Shown piece by piece: positions 33,398-48,300 of a stretch of 64,000 bases of DNA. How positions within the stretch are numbered: the stretch's first letter is position 1; each line of letters opens with the position of its first letter. This DNA comes from Enoplolaimus lenunculus (taxonomy: Eukaryota > Nematoda > Enoplea > Enoplida > Thoracostomopsidae). The stretch is taken from the NCBI GenBank assembly GCA_030248215.1, contig JASANG010000670.1, positions 1 to 64,000 of the forward strand, read 5' to 3'. The notes beneath the pieces were generated by a model. The model had not been told where the DNA came from, did no database searches, and saw nothing but the letters and a program-made list of their open reading frames with translations. The translations under genes and the position numbers were made by a program.

Positions 33398-36300
33398 GTT
33401 ATTAATGTTTTCCATTGTTAATGTTTTGTTCGTTTCTTATTTAATTCTATATTTATATTACGTCTATTGCTTTCACTGGAGTCCGTTAGGGATTAGACTG
33501 AATTTAAGGTTAAAGTATATCTATTTTCTGTTTCATATGGGCCAAACTTGACCAGCCACTACTGGCCTGTCACAACTGCACGGTCGAGTCGACCCCTTTC
33601 CTCGAAGTACTGCGAATATACATCGTTTTCCCCCTAAACTTCTCCGAAACATATGGCCACGCCGGGAATTGAACCTCGGACCTCTCGCTCGCGAGTCAAG
33701 CGTGCTACCCATTACACCACGCGGCCGATATCATAATTTCCTCTGGTGCTATATGTGCACGAGTATGTTTGTGTCTTAACATTACACACACACTCTGCAC
33801 ATACACAAGCCACACCGCGTATACCAACATGGCCCATTTGAAACCTTGGCTCCGGTTTGGTCCAGTACCTAACAAATCGGCTCGGGCCCCTTTTCAGCTC
33901 TGTCCTCGACAAAAATCATGACCCTGGGACAGCCGAAATGTATATATATTTACAAGGGTTCAACTGAATTCGCAAAAATACCACATCCGGATAGTTCAGT
34001 TCCAGCTCCGGTAGTTGCTGGAGCCGGATCCAGATAATACCTAAACGCATGTTTCGTCAAAAACGTAAACTTATTCGCACTAATGTAGCACTTCTTGGTG
34101 TAACATATTATAATTTTGCTTTTACAAGCGTCTTAGTGTTAACTGAGCTTCTTGTAGTAAATATATTTATCATTTTGAACAAAGTTCGCAGCCAAATATA
34201 GTGATTTTGGTTATTGTAATAGTATAATATAGAGGTATGTGGTACTTTTCAAAAATAACTATCCGGCAATGTAGAATACCGGAGGCGGAGCCAAAAATTG
34301 ATTTTTTGCAAGAGCCGGATATGGTGTTGTAATGTATATATTACAGACGGTAGTTAGGATTTGCTTGAGCTGCCTAATTCATCAGTTGTAGTTGTTAATA
34401 GGTTATAGTACTGATTGCATTTGTTTGTTTCAGACCAAAGCCTCGAATTTCCTGTCACTCATTTGTATGACTTGGAAACGAGAGTGTACACAACCAATTG
34501 GAGTATTCCGTATCGCAAAGATGAATCACTTGGACGTTGTTTGGTTGCATCTATTAATTTGGCTAAAGAAGGTGAGTCAGTTTTCAGGTTTGAGCAATGA
34601 GCATCAACCGTTATTGATAATTTTTTTGTTTTACAAGATTAATTGTGTACCGAGAAATTTTGATTGGTAGGCCGCATCCTGTCAGTCCCGTGCCTTTGGT
34701 TTTCGCCTAATAGCAAACTTAGAATCATTAGTAGTACGGATCTCAATTTTTTGGTGGGATGTATGAGGTTGGTCACGCTCCCCTAGTTGGCTTCGAGTTC
34801 AATGGCAGAGTTCTCTTTTAGTTCCTTAAAATTCGGCAGGTTGGGTATCTGGACCTGGTTGCATTGTTTGCCTCGTGAGCACGACTACAAAGAAATATCG
34901 CGAGCGAATCGATCGAAAAGCTAGGCACTATCGTCTTTTGCTCTAGTACAGAACTTCAGTTTGAAGTCTTTATGGGAATTTTTTGTATATGAAATGTTTC
35001 TAAGCACTAGGAGTTGAAACAGAGTTAGCAAAGTCTCGAAGCCAGGATTTACAAGCTAAGACTCGGAGCCAGAATTTAGACTGAGCTTTGAATAATTCGC
35101 TAGCGAAGCGTGCGAGAAGCTGTACGTACTAAGTTTCAGTATTAAATCCCTCTGTTACAGTCTCAAAACGTTTCTGTATAAAACATTTCTTTATTCATGA
35201 AGCACGGTGGCAACAAACGTTCGGATTCGAATTCGGTTGTGGAAAAGCCGAATCCAACAAAGTTCGGCAATGTTTTTTTCATTTTTAAGCAATATAATTT
35301 TTCAATACCTTGCTATAAAAATCAATATTTATTATTTCAGGTGAGAAATCTCAGAACTGACGTCGGAACGAAATATATTAACGTATTAAAAGTTATACTG
35401 CTGGAATTGCGTTGATATTCTGAAACAAATTATAGATATATCTGAAATTTGCAACGTGCAGGACTCGGATTCGGTGTCGGAAAATTAGCACTGGATTCGG
35501 ATGCGGTTTCGGTCAAATCGTGGATTCGGTGCCACCCTGGAAGCACGGGGTATAAGCAGCCAAACCGAACCACCTCGTACCCACTAACCTAGAGCTTATG
35601 TAATTGGAAGCTTTGCACAATTTTTATTACGTACTATTTTTAGTTTTGAGCAGTTCAGGTTAAGGAATTTGACTTTGATGTCTACCTTTACACAGCACCG
35701 GAAGCAATTTTTTTCGAAAATTGATTCGTGAAAAACATTGCGAGCGAGAAACTATACGTAATTTTTGTATGTAATATAAATTATGAGGCAAGTACTGGTT
35801 TCGTTTGGAGAGGGGGAGGGCTGCGGCCCAGCCCCCTTCTCGGTACACCCCTGATATCTGTTACCAGTTTAATGTGAAGATGTGTACGTGCGATGTTGTC
35901 TTTTTATGTACGTCTTGCGTCCACTAATTATATACGTGTCTTATTAGTGCTAAACCATGTGGTCTATATTTCACAAAAATCGTCTTATTCTCATATGTTC
36001 TATTCCTTTATAATGCCGTGTTTTTGCAGGCGTTGCAACATCGGATGACAATTGCAAAAGATTTATTGATAAATGCCTTCCTGATTGTTTTGACAAGGTG
36101 AGTGATGCCAGGCTACTAGCTCAGAACATGTAGCTTGTAAACAAAAATGACCTGGTATCAGTCAGTGATTATGCAATGCAAATATTGAAAGTAGAAAGTA
36201 AATATATAATAAACTACGGGTGGCAGCTTTAAACTGGTGAACAGGAATACAACATGAGCTCTTTATGAAGCTAAAACAGCAGTATTTTCAGCAGTCTTTA

Positions 36301-39300
36301 TTTTACGTTATTTACTTTACAATAATTACTTGACGAAGGCATTTAGCTTCTTATCTCATGTATATACAACCAATTGGTTGCACTGTGGGCTCAGGTATAA
36401 AAAATTTCAATTTCAGCTGTTGAACTCAGTACAAACCAGCCGGTGGTCTTCCGATATTCAAGAAGGCATCTACGGCATGGTCAATTTGTTTATCGACTTT
36501 GCTTGCGCCCAACTTGCTTCAACTGTTTCTGCTGTAAGTGCCACTACCACATCACCCACAGCCGCGATCGCCACTAGCACCGTCTCGAGCAGTGGTGTCC
36601 CGCCCCAGAGTCCAACTGCATCTGCAGGACCCTCAATCCATTGTCCAGCACTACAGGTCCTTGCGCTAGTATTCAATCCTAAATCCGAATTTCACTATCA
36701 TAATCGATTCAAGCCCTGGGAGGATCGTGTGGCGTGGGAAGAAGAATTTGGTGGCGCTGAGAGAACATTTGCAACTATTGCGACGTCAGCAAAAACTACA
36801 ACTTCGACTGCGGCTGTGACCACTTGTTCGACGGCGTTTGATTATCAACACCAGCAACAGCATGGTTGGCTTATAGCGCTGATAAATCGATTTGCGCTTA
36901 AAAATGGTGCCAAAAATGTTGCTGCGTTGTTTGGTGTTGTTCTTGCTCCTAGCGATGGTGAAGAAACTGGGAACAGCGGTACATCGTCACTAGAAGGAAT
37001 ATCAACAACAACAGCAGCGACAGCAACGTTATCGGCGAAAGAAATGTGCGCACTGTTACAACCGTTTTGCAACTGTGCATCATTTCTAAACGTTGATGTT
37101 GTGGCTCCATTGTTGACGCCATGTTTGCAACGGGTCTATGACATAGTCGCAACATACAGCGATACAGCGTTAACGTCGCCAGACGCATCGTACGTTGTAG
37201 AGTTGTTGCTCGCGACAAAAGCAATCTGTCGCCAACTTAAACCTGACGCCGCTGATGAAATTGACGAGTTACGGTTAGCGTTTACCCTACGGCTACTAAA
37301 ATCGTCACATTTCGCGACAAGAATGCTAGCGTTGCGCGAAATGACAAAGTTGTTAGAAAATATCGCTCATAAGCAACACGTAGCGCATGTGGCATCAGAA
37401 CGAGTTGACCGCTGGCTTGCTGAGCATCAAATTTTGTCACTTGCACTTGAAGGTAACATTGACCAGCCGCAGTATTGCGATCGACTCAAAGGCTTACTGG
37501 AATTCCTCGGGCCCCGCATGAGTTGTGGTGATATAACGAAAATATGGCATCTGCGCCGGCATCGCGCGACTGGAGTTATGGAGAATATATTTACGATTAT
37601 CGCTCAAGTAGCAGTGAAATTTCATGAGGAAGAGTTGACACATTTGATTGCTTTGGTTGATAGGAGTTGGAAAGCTGGTGGCGCAGTGAATACAGCGGCA
37701 GCGATTAAAGAACGCGAAAGTTTACTGATGTTGCTTGCGAAAATTGGACGCGAGAGTCGGAATTCGTACGCGTACGGCAATGTCGCTGCGGTGTTGTGGG
37801 AATTTGCGCATACGAAAGATTTACCGGTTGCACTAATCAATCGAACGCTAGAAGCACAAATTGAAGTGATAACGGCAGTGGGGCGAGAACAAGAACGCAA
37901 TGATTATATTCACAAGTGTTTAGCTGAAATTCGAGATGTGAGTTTGTGGTTTGTGTTGTATTACTTGATATCTGAGCTTGTTTTCGGAACCAGGATTACG
38001 TATGGATTTTTTACCGAGTGTTAAGCTGGAACTACTTATCAGACCATTTCCTGATAATCACTTATAATATATAATATTGTTTTCTTTGTTTCAGAATACA
38101 TTTTTATTACCGGCAATGTGTCATCTTCACCAGCTGATCTTGCACAGCTCGGATAAAAATCATCACACGCTAATCGGTTCGAAACCTCAAAAGCGTTTAA
38201 TTAAGGTTGGTTAAGTTTTCGAGCAGGTTTTAATATATTCAAACGATTTTTCTTTCGCAATAATGGTCAGCATTCACAGTGTACAGTCAGATTTCAGCCG
38301 GAATTCCGATTCCGATTAGAATTTCGATTCAAAACGAGTTCCGATTCTGAATGTACAATCATTCGGAATAGGAATTTTGAAATTTTAGTTTTAATCCTAC
38401 TTGTGATACGTTGCATAAAAATGCTGTATCATTTATCTATTAATCTGCTTTCGATGAATTAACTTAACAAGAATTGATTGTTATTTGGCTATACAGAACG
38501 GAAACCATCGCCAATTTGTTCATTCGACGTTTTTGAAAATTGTTGACAGTCAACAGACAACTAAATCAATATATTTGTCAATATATATTATCGGTATATA
38601 CAGTCACAGAATTTCAAGTTCCGATTGCGATTCCGGTATAAATTTGCTGTTCCGATTCCGGTTTAATCCAGTAACACTATGCACCCAACCGTCCAAAAAT
38701 TAACCGAGACCTATACCTATGTGTTTCTGGGTTATCATGGAAACGTACGGACCGAACTTTAAATTTTTGTCGGAGTGTCGGACGTATTCGCATGACAGCA
38801 GAGTTGGTAGTGATTCTGAAGTGGAACATAGGCGTAGCCGCACAGGTTTTATGGAATCTGGATCACATTGTATAAATATTGTGAAGGCCACTCTTTTGTT
38901 ACCATTTGAAGAGGTTTCTAAGAGTAAACGGACAAAAAATCAAAGAGGGAAGGTCAACCCCTACATCCTGTATGCATTCTTGAGCTAGGGTGATGGACAA
39001 ATTGAATGCTGTGTTGTGCCATGAATACGCTGCGTATTTGTAGGAATTAAATCATAACGATTTGGTGAAAATGTTATGCGAATGTTTGACCAGTGTTCAC
39101 CGACGCGCTGTCGCCGCTTATAAAGCGCGGTTCGCAGAAGAAACGTCCAGTGATTGTGTTATGTTGTGTGATACTGTCTCGTTGGAGACAGAAGATCAAC
39201 AGGACAATTTTGAAGGGGATGGAAAACGACCGGAGAATGTCATTTTGATTCCACCGACACCAACGAAAGGAAGCCAGCGAAAGCCGACGTTTGAAGTCGG

Positions 39301-42300
39301 GTAAGGAATGGATATTGTGATTTATTTTGTTAAGCAAGGCAGTCATAGAGAAGAGGGAATGTAGAGAGAAGAGAATGCCGAGTGAGGGTAGGAACGGCGA
39401 GCCACTTATGTGAAATCCATTATTAAACGGAGGTTTGAAATTTTAGTCATCAGACTTACAGGAAACACGTATTTATTGTAAATTTTTTAAACTTATACGC
39501 AATTTTTCAAATAAGACTGCTGAACGCGTGTTGTGAGAAGTATTGTCGAACAAATGTAGGTTCTGGCTGCGTCAGTTTTCTACAGAATAGTTTATGTTAA
39601 AATATCAAATATATAGGTTAGCGTCGCAACACTTGCTATGTAAACAAGATGCATTTATCTCAACAAAGTATACGCTATGCACTTAATGTACATATATATA
39701 AAAGTTTGGAATGTTGCCCAAAATACGTATGTGGAGCATTCCAGCTATAATATTGTATATATGTTGCGTACGGTTTTTTATTTAGGTCACCCAAATTTGC
39801 TTCAAATTCAACGACAAAAAGTGTCAATTTTGTTGACACCAGTGATTGCATAAACCGAAGCCGTAATACCAACAGAAGTGGCGAACAACAACTTGACTTG
39901 GGTCGTAATGCAGTAGTAGAACAAACACTCGATGAACATTTTGAACTCGCGGATGGATTCACACTTGGTGATTATGTCAACTCGATTTTGGACTTTTTAC
40001 GATTTATACTGAACGAGGGAGATTTGTTTTTAAACGCACCACGGGTTTGTGAGATATTCGAGGTGCTCATCGAAGATCAAGATGCGTGCCGTTTTGAGAT
40101 TGACGTAAGTTGGGGTTGAGCCATAGTTTTTGGGTGAATTATATTGGCGCGAAATTGTTTGACTTTTTTAAAAACTGCCATCCGGCGCCGTGCGGCACCC
40201 CACAATTTGTAAACAGAATTTTTTTGACTTGCGGCGCTGTTCGGCGTTTTCCGCTATACAACAATGTTTGGCCTGAAATTGGGTGGAACTGTTGGATGTT
40301 TGGTTTGTGTAGGTTTAAGAGCATAGGTGAAGGGGTTATCAAGTACCGCTGGCCGGTTTGTGATTAGTGCAACGGAAATTACATGCATGGTTCATCCAAG
40401 GCTTGCTGAAGATCAGACTGATCAGAGTTTGCCAGATGTTTTGGAGCATGATCGGTTTCAGTCTGTTGGAAGGGAAAGGTTATAGTCAGACGTTGTCATA
40501 AGGTTTAATTTCTGCATATTTTTGCAAAAGACCGACTTATTAAGCTTCTGTAACCCGAGCCCCTCTTGGGAATGCAGTTGTCTTTGGCCGTTTTTTATTT
40601 GGCAGTAAACCCAGCCTTAAGTTTTATGAGATTTCTGGCAAAGCGTCATTCATCTATTTTTCTAAGTCATTATATTTTATAGTTTTTCGTTATTTACAGG
40701 CAGGATTTCAATGGATGGATCGTTGCATCGCCGATATGCAGCTGGAAACGAGAATTAAAGTGTTTGAAGAGAAAATTTTAAAACTTAAGCTGGATATTGT
40801 TACCCGAAGTGGTAAGGCGTGGCATTGGGCGATAACAGGTGTTTGAGTCGAAATTATAAATTGACTGGAAATTTTTTTAACCCCTTTCGATTTTAAGACG
40901 ATACATATGCGGCTGACTTACGTAAATAATCATGCTGGGAAGATTCATGTGGGTTTGGTACGGTGCTTAGGCTGCTAGTAAGCACGTTTGAACGATTTTA
41001 TTGTATGGTTAGGCTTCGGCGAATTTTACGAGAATGGTTGCTAACTTGAAAATTGTGACATTTGCGTTTTTCTGCACTTTCCCCCGTACACGTTTAGGCT
41101 TAGATTTCGGAAGACGGTTACCAATGAATAATCCAATGACTTTTCCTAAGTCGAAACCTTAAATGTAGATGGCTGGGTGGAAGGCAGATAGCTGGTATGG
41201 CGGCACGATGCATAAATTAAATCTACTAGAAGGACCTGCAACGAGTTAATACCGAATTTAGCGATAGTCTTTCCTTCTTTCGAAAAATAATGACGCAACT
41301 ATGTACGTGTATCTAACGTAGATTTGTAGGAATGTTTTTAAGTTTTCAGGTTTCAAGTGTTTCAAGACGTTTTTCGCTGAAATTAATCGCCACAATCAAA
41401 AGTTAACAAAAACGTTTAGTGGAGATGTAAGTAGTGATGTGCCGATGCCGATTCTTATTTTCAACTATTGGTGAACCCAAGTAATTAAAGATAGGCAGCA
41501 CGTAGCTATCACAGGCCTAGCCGAGATTCTGGTCTTTTCGTTTATTCCACCCCTAGCCAACGTTTGTCAAAAATGTGTGGATTTTGAATCTCTTGCATAT
41601 TTGAGCTTCTGATGATCTGTCCAGATCATTCTACTCTCAAATTTGAATTTATGCAAAATTCAATTTTTAAGGTCACGAGGCCAGCCCTTTGTGACCCAAA
41701 ATTGTTTTGTCGAAAAGTTAGACAAATTATATATCATGTGTCGCAGTTTGTAGAGCTGAGGCGAATGGTGTTAAATTTTCTGCAATCAAAAGCTTGCTTA
41801 AAGAGGTGTCCTGAAATAACAGATTTGGTGCGCTGCCAGCGGTCATGGTTTGGCACCCAGATTTAGTTATTTGACAATAACTCGTTAGCCAGATGTCTGT
41901 TTGGGGAATATTTAACACTATTCGTCTGAGCTCCGCAACCTGTGTCGAATGGTATATAATTTGCCTATTTTTCGACAAAACATTCTGGGTCCAACGGGGG
42001 AATTTGGAACCTTAAAAATTGACTTTTTAAAAAAAATAGTGTGTGCGTGAAATAATAATGGGAGGTCATCAGAATATCAGAAACTCATGAATGGAGCGAG
42101 CTAAACTAGGCACACTTGTTTTTTGTAAGTATATTTTGAATGACAAGACACTTTTGGATTTCCTTTGACATCGAGCCTCTCAATTGCTGAAACCTTGCTT
42201 TCAAGGCGAGATTGAAGTTGGACGCATTCTTGTGTTAAATCAACGGTAAATGCAAGCTTTCAATTTTGGGCGTCCTAACGTAAGCCCCCGTCGACAAAAC

Positions 42301-45300
42301 CTGGTGAGCGAATCGAACGAGATGTAGATGCAGGTTTACATTAAATCTTTTGGCCAAGCTTCAATTCAGAAATTTATATATATTCATATGCTGCAATTTT
42401 CACTCTTTTCGGACATATGATGTGTCTTGGTGGACATAAACACACGGTCATTCTTCATGTGTTGCATGTAAACAGGTATATGCCATCTAAGTAACGTTAA
42501 TTTAACATATTTAGTTGTAAATCGTTTAATATTTTTCCATTTTCTCCACCCCCATCGGAAAAAGCATAAAATGGAAAAACATTTTATTCCGGTAATTTTT
42601 TCCGGCCAACAACTTTGATTTAAGCGAACAATAATGTCGTATGTGATGTGGTTAAAATCGGACAAGGTTTCGATTGAGAATATCTGGCGGAATTTGATGT
42701 TTCAAGACGTTGTGGCTTTTGTTTCAGATCGTTGAGAAGTTGGATTTGTCAGGAATCGATTTTATTTGGGACGTCGCTTTGAAATCAAGCGATACTGAGT
42801 TGGTGGAAAATGCAATTAATATGCTGATTGACGTACAATATTCTCATGTTTCGCAGAAATTGAAAAAGGTAAATTTGCCGGACAGCGATTGTTCTAGTAT
42901 AAATTTTTAGTCAATAATTTTTTGTTGGAGTTAAATATTCTGTATGAAGTTTTGTTGTTTCCCAACGGATTGGAAGGGTCTTCAACCAAATGAGATTTGC
43001 AACCGAGGAAAGTCTTGTGTAGGTACATCATCCACAGCATAATCTGGCCGATGCATGTGGGAGTTTTATTGCGCAACAGCTGATTGTTAAGATGCTTCCA
43101 TTTTCGACACTGGATAACAATATGTCCACAATTCAACTCGAAATTATTGTAAAACATGAGCATTACCAAGCACGCTGAAACAAATATTCTGCAATGGCAC
43201 ATCAATATGCAAAATGTAGTACAAACTACAAAGTATGGATATTTTTAGTCCCGATTCATTCCGATTTGGGTATAAAATTCGGGTTCCAGGATAAATTTTC
43301 GATTTTGGTGTTAATTACCATTCCGATTCCTGTTTCGATTCTGATTAAATTCACTTACGTTTGGCACTCTGACGTTTCCATTAAATGTGGTGTAACCTGT
43401 TTTGTTTGGAATTTGGTCGTGTTAAGTTTTTCATATTGCCGTCGTTGTTTAAAGGATTTGGAGACTTTACGTAGACGATTTCTAACTGAAATCGGAGCGA
43501 GACTTGAACGATATGGTCGTGTTGTAATTGAAGTTGTAAACAGTGTACAACGAGTGACGGGAAATACTGACGAACAAACAAAGAAATCCACCAGTGGCCA
43601 AGATGCTGCTGGTGCAGAAGTGTAAGCTTTTTGAATTGGGTTGAATTGGAAGAGAAACTAGAATGTCTTATGTTTTATTGGTGAGTGTTCAAAATATACA
43701 TCTGTCCATTAGATACGCGTTATGCTTGCCGTAACGGATAAAGTTGTGGCAAGGTGGAAGCCAATGAAATAAGATTTTAAAATTTTGCCCCAGCATTGAT
43801 CAAAATATTCGGTAATATTTGGTTTTTGTTGATTTGTGTCTATTCACTGCTCCGATGCCGAATGCTGAAATGCGGTTTTTTCAACACCATTTGAACATTT
43901 GCCAGTGAGGTCAAAACTTGTTACTTTTGTCGTTATTCGATTTTAGCAATCAAAATCAAATTGCTACTATTCGTCTTTTACGAATATTGCACCAATTTCT
44001 CTTGGTTGGTGACCAAACGCATTTCGATGAGCGGACAATGCTTCCCCACGCTGCTACTTTCTATGGCGTTGTTCAACCGTTATGTGTCACCATTGTTCGA
44101 ACTGGATCCCCAAATCAAGAATGGAAGACCAAGGTAAGACTGGTACACAGCTTTTAGGTTGTACTTCGGTTATCGTTTCAACAGATGCAAGTAGCGTCGT
44201 CAAATACTGGGTCCCATTTATAGATTTAGACTTAGAAATAAGCTTATGCTACTGTTACGACTCTTTTCTATACATTGGCCAGTACTGATAATAGCATATT
44301 TGGGCGACTAACTGGGAGCGTTTAAAGACCGCTTTATTTTTGTTTTAATGTGTAATTACATTTGTGTCTTCGTATAATGCAGGAATTTATATCGTCGGCG
44401 GTCTTTTCAGACACATGCAACAGAAACGGTATCGAGTTTACGACGACGAACTGCTCTAAAGTTGGATACCGGAGTTGAAAATGTAAGCGAATTAGGAAAT
44501 TAATGTTCATGAAATTTTCGTACGCATACTTAAAAAACTTAACTACACGGATTTGGTGTATAATTTCGGTCAGATTTTTAATGCATTGCATTGAGAAAAC
44601 TATGTCGCTGTTTTGGATAATTCCTACGCTTATTTGCACCAACGCATTTTTGGTGCAATTTCCATAATCTCACTTACGTATGTTATTTTAATTTCTAGCG
44701 TAATCTGTTTGAATGTCGTTGACATGACGTGTTACAATGTAGTAGCTGAAAAAAAACCCTATTATTTCTTTGCTATAACTACTAAAAACTCGTGTAATTC
44801 GCTACATTGACTGGAAGTCATTTGCAAAATAACCATACCATATAAAGAGATCATCACAGATTTTGTGGAATTATTGACAGAATTATTGTGAAAGTCTTGG
44901 GTTTCCTGGCGAGTGGGCGTGGGCAAGCCTTTGCTGCGGGGCAAAGTGATAGAGCGTCTGCCTAAGGATGAGGCGGGCTACGTGGCGCTGTGGTAGTGCG
45001 CTTGCCTCGGAATCCGCAGGATTGAAGCTCGATCTCCGCGCTGTATACCTGCTTTCACAGCTGATTCATAAAAGGGACTGATGCCCCGGATCCTGCAGAC
45101 GTAAAATGTGTGGTTTATGTTTTATACGTCAACTTACAATTCATGTGCGACATTAAACTGGTGTAAATTATATTTAAAAATTTAGACATTGTGCATAATT
45201 TTTCTTTTTATAGTGGGGGATGAGTCGGAGTGTAGGTCGGAGCTGGAATATAGGTATGTCCTCTCCCGCACTAAGGAAACCGCAGAAGTGACATCTCATT

Positions 45301-48300
45301 TGTCACTGCTTGCAGATTTCACTCGAAGTTCAACCACATGGAGATTTGTTGTTGAAATTTGATCAGCAGCTGATCTCAGATTCACCAATTGCGTCGAGTT
45401 ATTCAGCGCAAGCTGGCTGCTACCGGGTTACTGCCAGGGTACGGTGTGTTGGCTCGGTCAGTTTTGTTGCATCGTCAACGGTTGTCAATACAGTTGTGGG
45501 GGGTGATAGTAACCGGTAAGCGATTGGCTAAACAACGGGTGTCGGGTGATCGTAAAGGGTAAGCGATCATCTAAATAGCAGTTGGCGGATCCGATGTTAT
45601 TTTAATTTTTTGGTTTGGTTTTGTTTTGGCTAGGAATGTATTGGTATTTAAAAGGCTCCGCGCTACGGATTTTTGAATTGCTGCTAAAATACGTTTTCTA
45701 TTGTTTGTCTATTCTGTTTCCGACCGTAGTTTAATTACAATGTTTATCTTTTGTTTACGCGTAGTAGCTGAAAAGTTAATTCTGGGTATGAAACTGTACG
45801 TGCGGTAGCCTACCTCCCCATAACTTTGCTAGAGTTTGTGTTTTTTGTTTCAGCAAAATCCTTTTTCTGGAAGTATCTTGAAGGTTTCAATGATCTCCAA
45901 GTAGGATGTCTACGGCTGCATACTTCTTTATCAGTCAGTTCTTTACTGTGTTTTTAAAGCGTGAATTGGAGTGGCGGACAGCTCTCTTACTGTTGTTGGC
46001 TGTTATGTTTCTATTTTGCATTGTTTAGATTGAATAATCAATTGTACTCCAAAGAGAAATCGCCTGGAAACGAAGCGAATCATTTAAATTTGCCGTGTTA
46101 TCCACGAAAAATGGCGTCCAGTGCTGCAGTGAGCATTGAAAAAACACTGCCGTCACAAATGATTGCGCACGATGTTAAGGTAGGCATAAGTGGCTGCATC
46201 AGGGTGGAACCGACCCCACGATTTGACCGATTCAGAATGTGAAAAGTTTGCGTGGCTGCGTAGCTCAGTAGTTAGTGTAGCGGACTGTCTATGCGTACGT
46301 CGTTGGATCGATCCCCACCGCATCCACCGCAAAGTTTTCGTGAGGGGCTCTATACATATGGTACTGCTTAGCTTAGAATTTACCTAGCAAAAAATGCCTC
46401 TCATTAAAGGCAGAGACTTCTCTCAAGTAAAACATTTATTTTCAGATGTTTCAACTTTTCTATCAGTTGGCGTCGGTTGGAAATCGAGATTTGCAGTTAG
46501 CTGTTCGTCAAATTATACTGATTATACCAACTGATCCAACGGTCACTGAGCTGATCGACCGCCTTTCTATGCCGGTTCCGGTAAAAGGTGAATCAGGACT
46601 CAACAAATGCGCTTGTGATTGTAGAAATTATTAAAATTTCAACGCCGTCCGTTCCCATACGGTATCGTACGCGCGTTGTTTACGGAGATACCACACACTG
46701 CTGGACGGTGACGGACGGTGCCGCCGCAGGACCAGCGTTTAATTGAGTATTGTTTTTATTTATTGTTGTTGCTTACAACAGATTTCGAACATCGAGTGAA
46801 TTCTAGTTTATTGTCGTAGAGCATGCACAAGTATTTGTATAAATCTAAATCTAAGCGAAATTCAAGGTGCTCGACATGAATCTGTTGCATTTGCTAATCA
46901 TACGTGGCTTTATTTTTAGTGTCAAAAACTAGCAGTTTGGAACGTTTGAAAAATCGCAGTTTTACCAAATTGGCTAATCGGAGTCCAAAAGCGATGCGAA
47001 AAAACAAAGCAACAGCTGCTGTAACCCAGCAGTCTGCTAAAGACAGCGATCGAAGCAGTGTCGAAAGTACCAGTAGTGATCATAGTATTAGTACAAAGAA
47101 CAGTTCTATTGGAGGATGGACGACAGCCAATCAGAATGTGGTTACGGTTTCAACCAGTGATCCTATTGGTGCGTTGTTTACACTCGATGGCAAGCAAATA
47201 ACGGCGTTTCGACTGTTGTATAATTTAGAAGTAAGTGAAGCCTTAGGACTGAAAAGTATTTGACAATCAGTCGTTGTGGTACTATTCGTATTGAGCGAAG
47301 CTCGAACCCGCTCACGGACGGTAACCACAAAGTTTGAATAATTATATGTTAATAATTAGCGTGTATCGTACTGCATGCAAATACAGAAACTTTTGAGCGA
47401 CATATTTGTGTTTTTATCCGAAAACCCTGCAGAACCTAGTGCGGTACACTGACAAAACATGCGATAAAATGTGTTGGGTTAGGTAATATGGTAGTTAGCG
47501 TGTAGCTAACTAATTTTCAAGTGTTCAAAATGTAAACGCTATATATAAATTTCTCATGAACGAAAACCCTTTAGCCAACAGTGCGCAAACGTTTATAAAA
47601 TGGTAATTCCCAACTCAGCTTATCTAGTTAGCGTAGCTAATATGCTAATTTGTCAGTCGCTAGGTATTGATTTTTTTTATTTCAGATGTATATAAACGTT
47701 TATTAAGGATGTGCCGATACCAATATTTTTGCCGATGTGGATACCGATTCCGATTTTAGTGCACCATGTTTAAAAAACAATAGGATACTTACGTAGTACA
47801 TTACATCATTGTGTGAAAACTTAAATCCTAACCACCAAAAAGATTATTATTTTATGAGAATGGATCATTTCAATTAATTTTTTTCAAACAATCGCAAGAG
47901 AGATAACAGTTTTCTGATCAGACACACTAATATTCGACAACAAGTGAAATTGATAGCATTCCAACGAACTGCTGTGGGCAAAAAGTATCGGCAAAGAATC
48001 TGTAATTTTTTTCTCAGTGCCAATGCCGATGGCGATACTCGCGAAAAGTGCCGATTATTACAGATTTCGATGCCAATTAATCGGCACATACCTACCATTC
48101 ATTCACATCCCCTCGGAGTTTCGCGAAGCGTTTTATATTTTGTGCTTGAGGGTCGAAAGGTGGATTTCAGTCTGTCCGTCCGTCCGTCCGAAAAGAATCT
48201 CAGAAACCGCGGAACCGATTTTAATAAAATTTTTTGTTTGAAAGCCTATCATCCTTGGTGTTAACCTCGCATTGGTGTGTTAAAATTTTAAGTCGTTTAT

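Noticed and set aside
44379-44410. cag at 44379-44381 as the acceptor of USP24 exon 14
   Set aside because: It gives a frame with a stop; the acceptor ending at 44410 keeps phase and restores the USP24 match.
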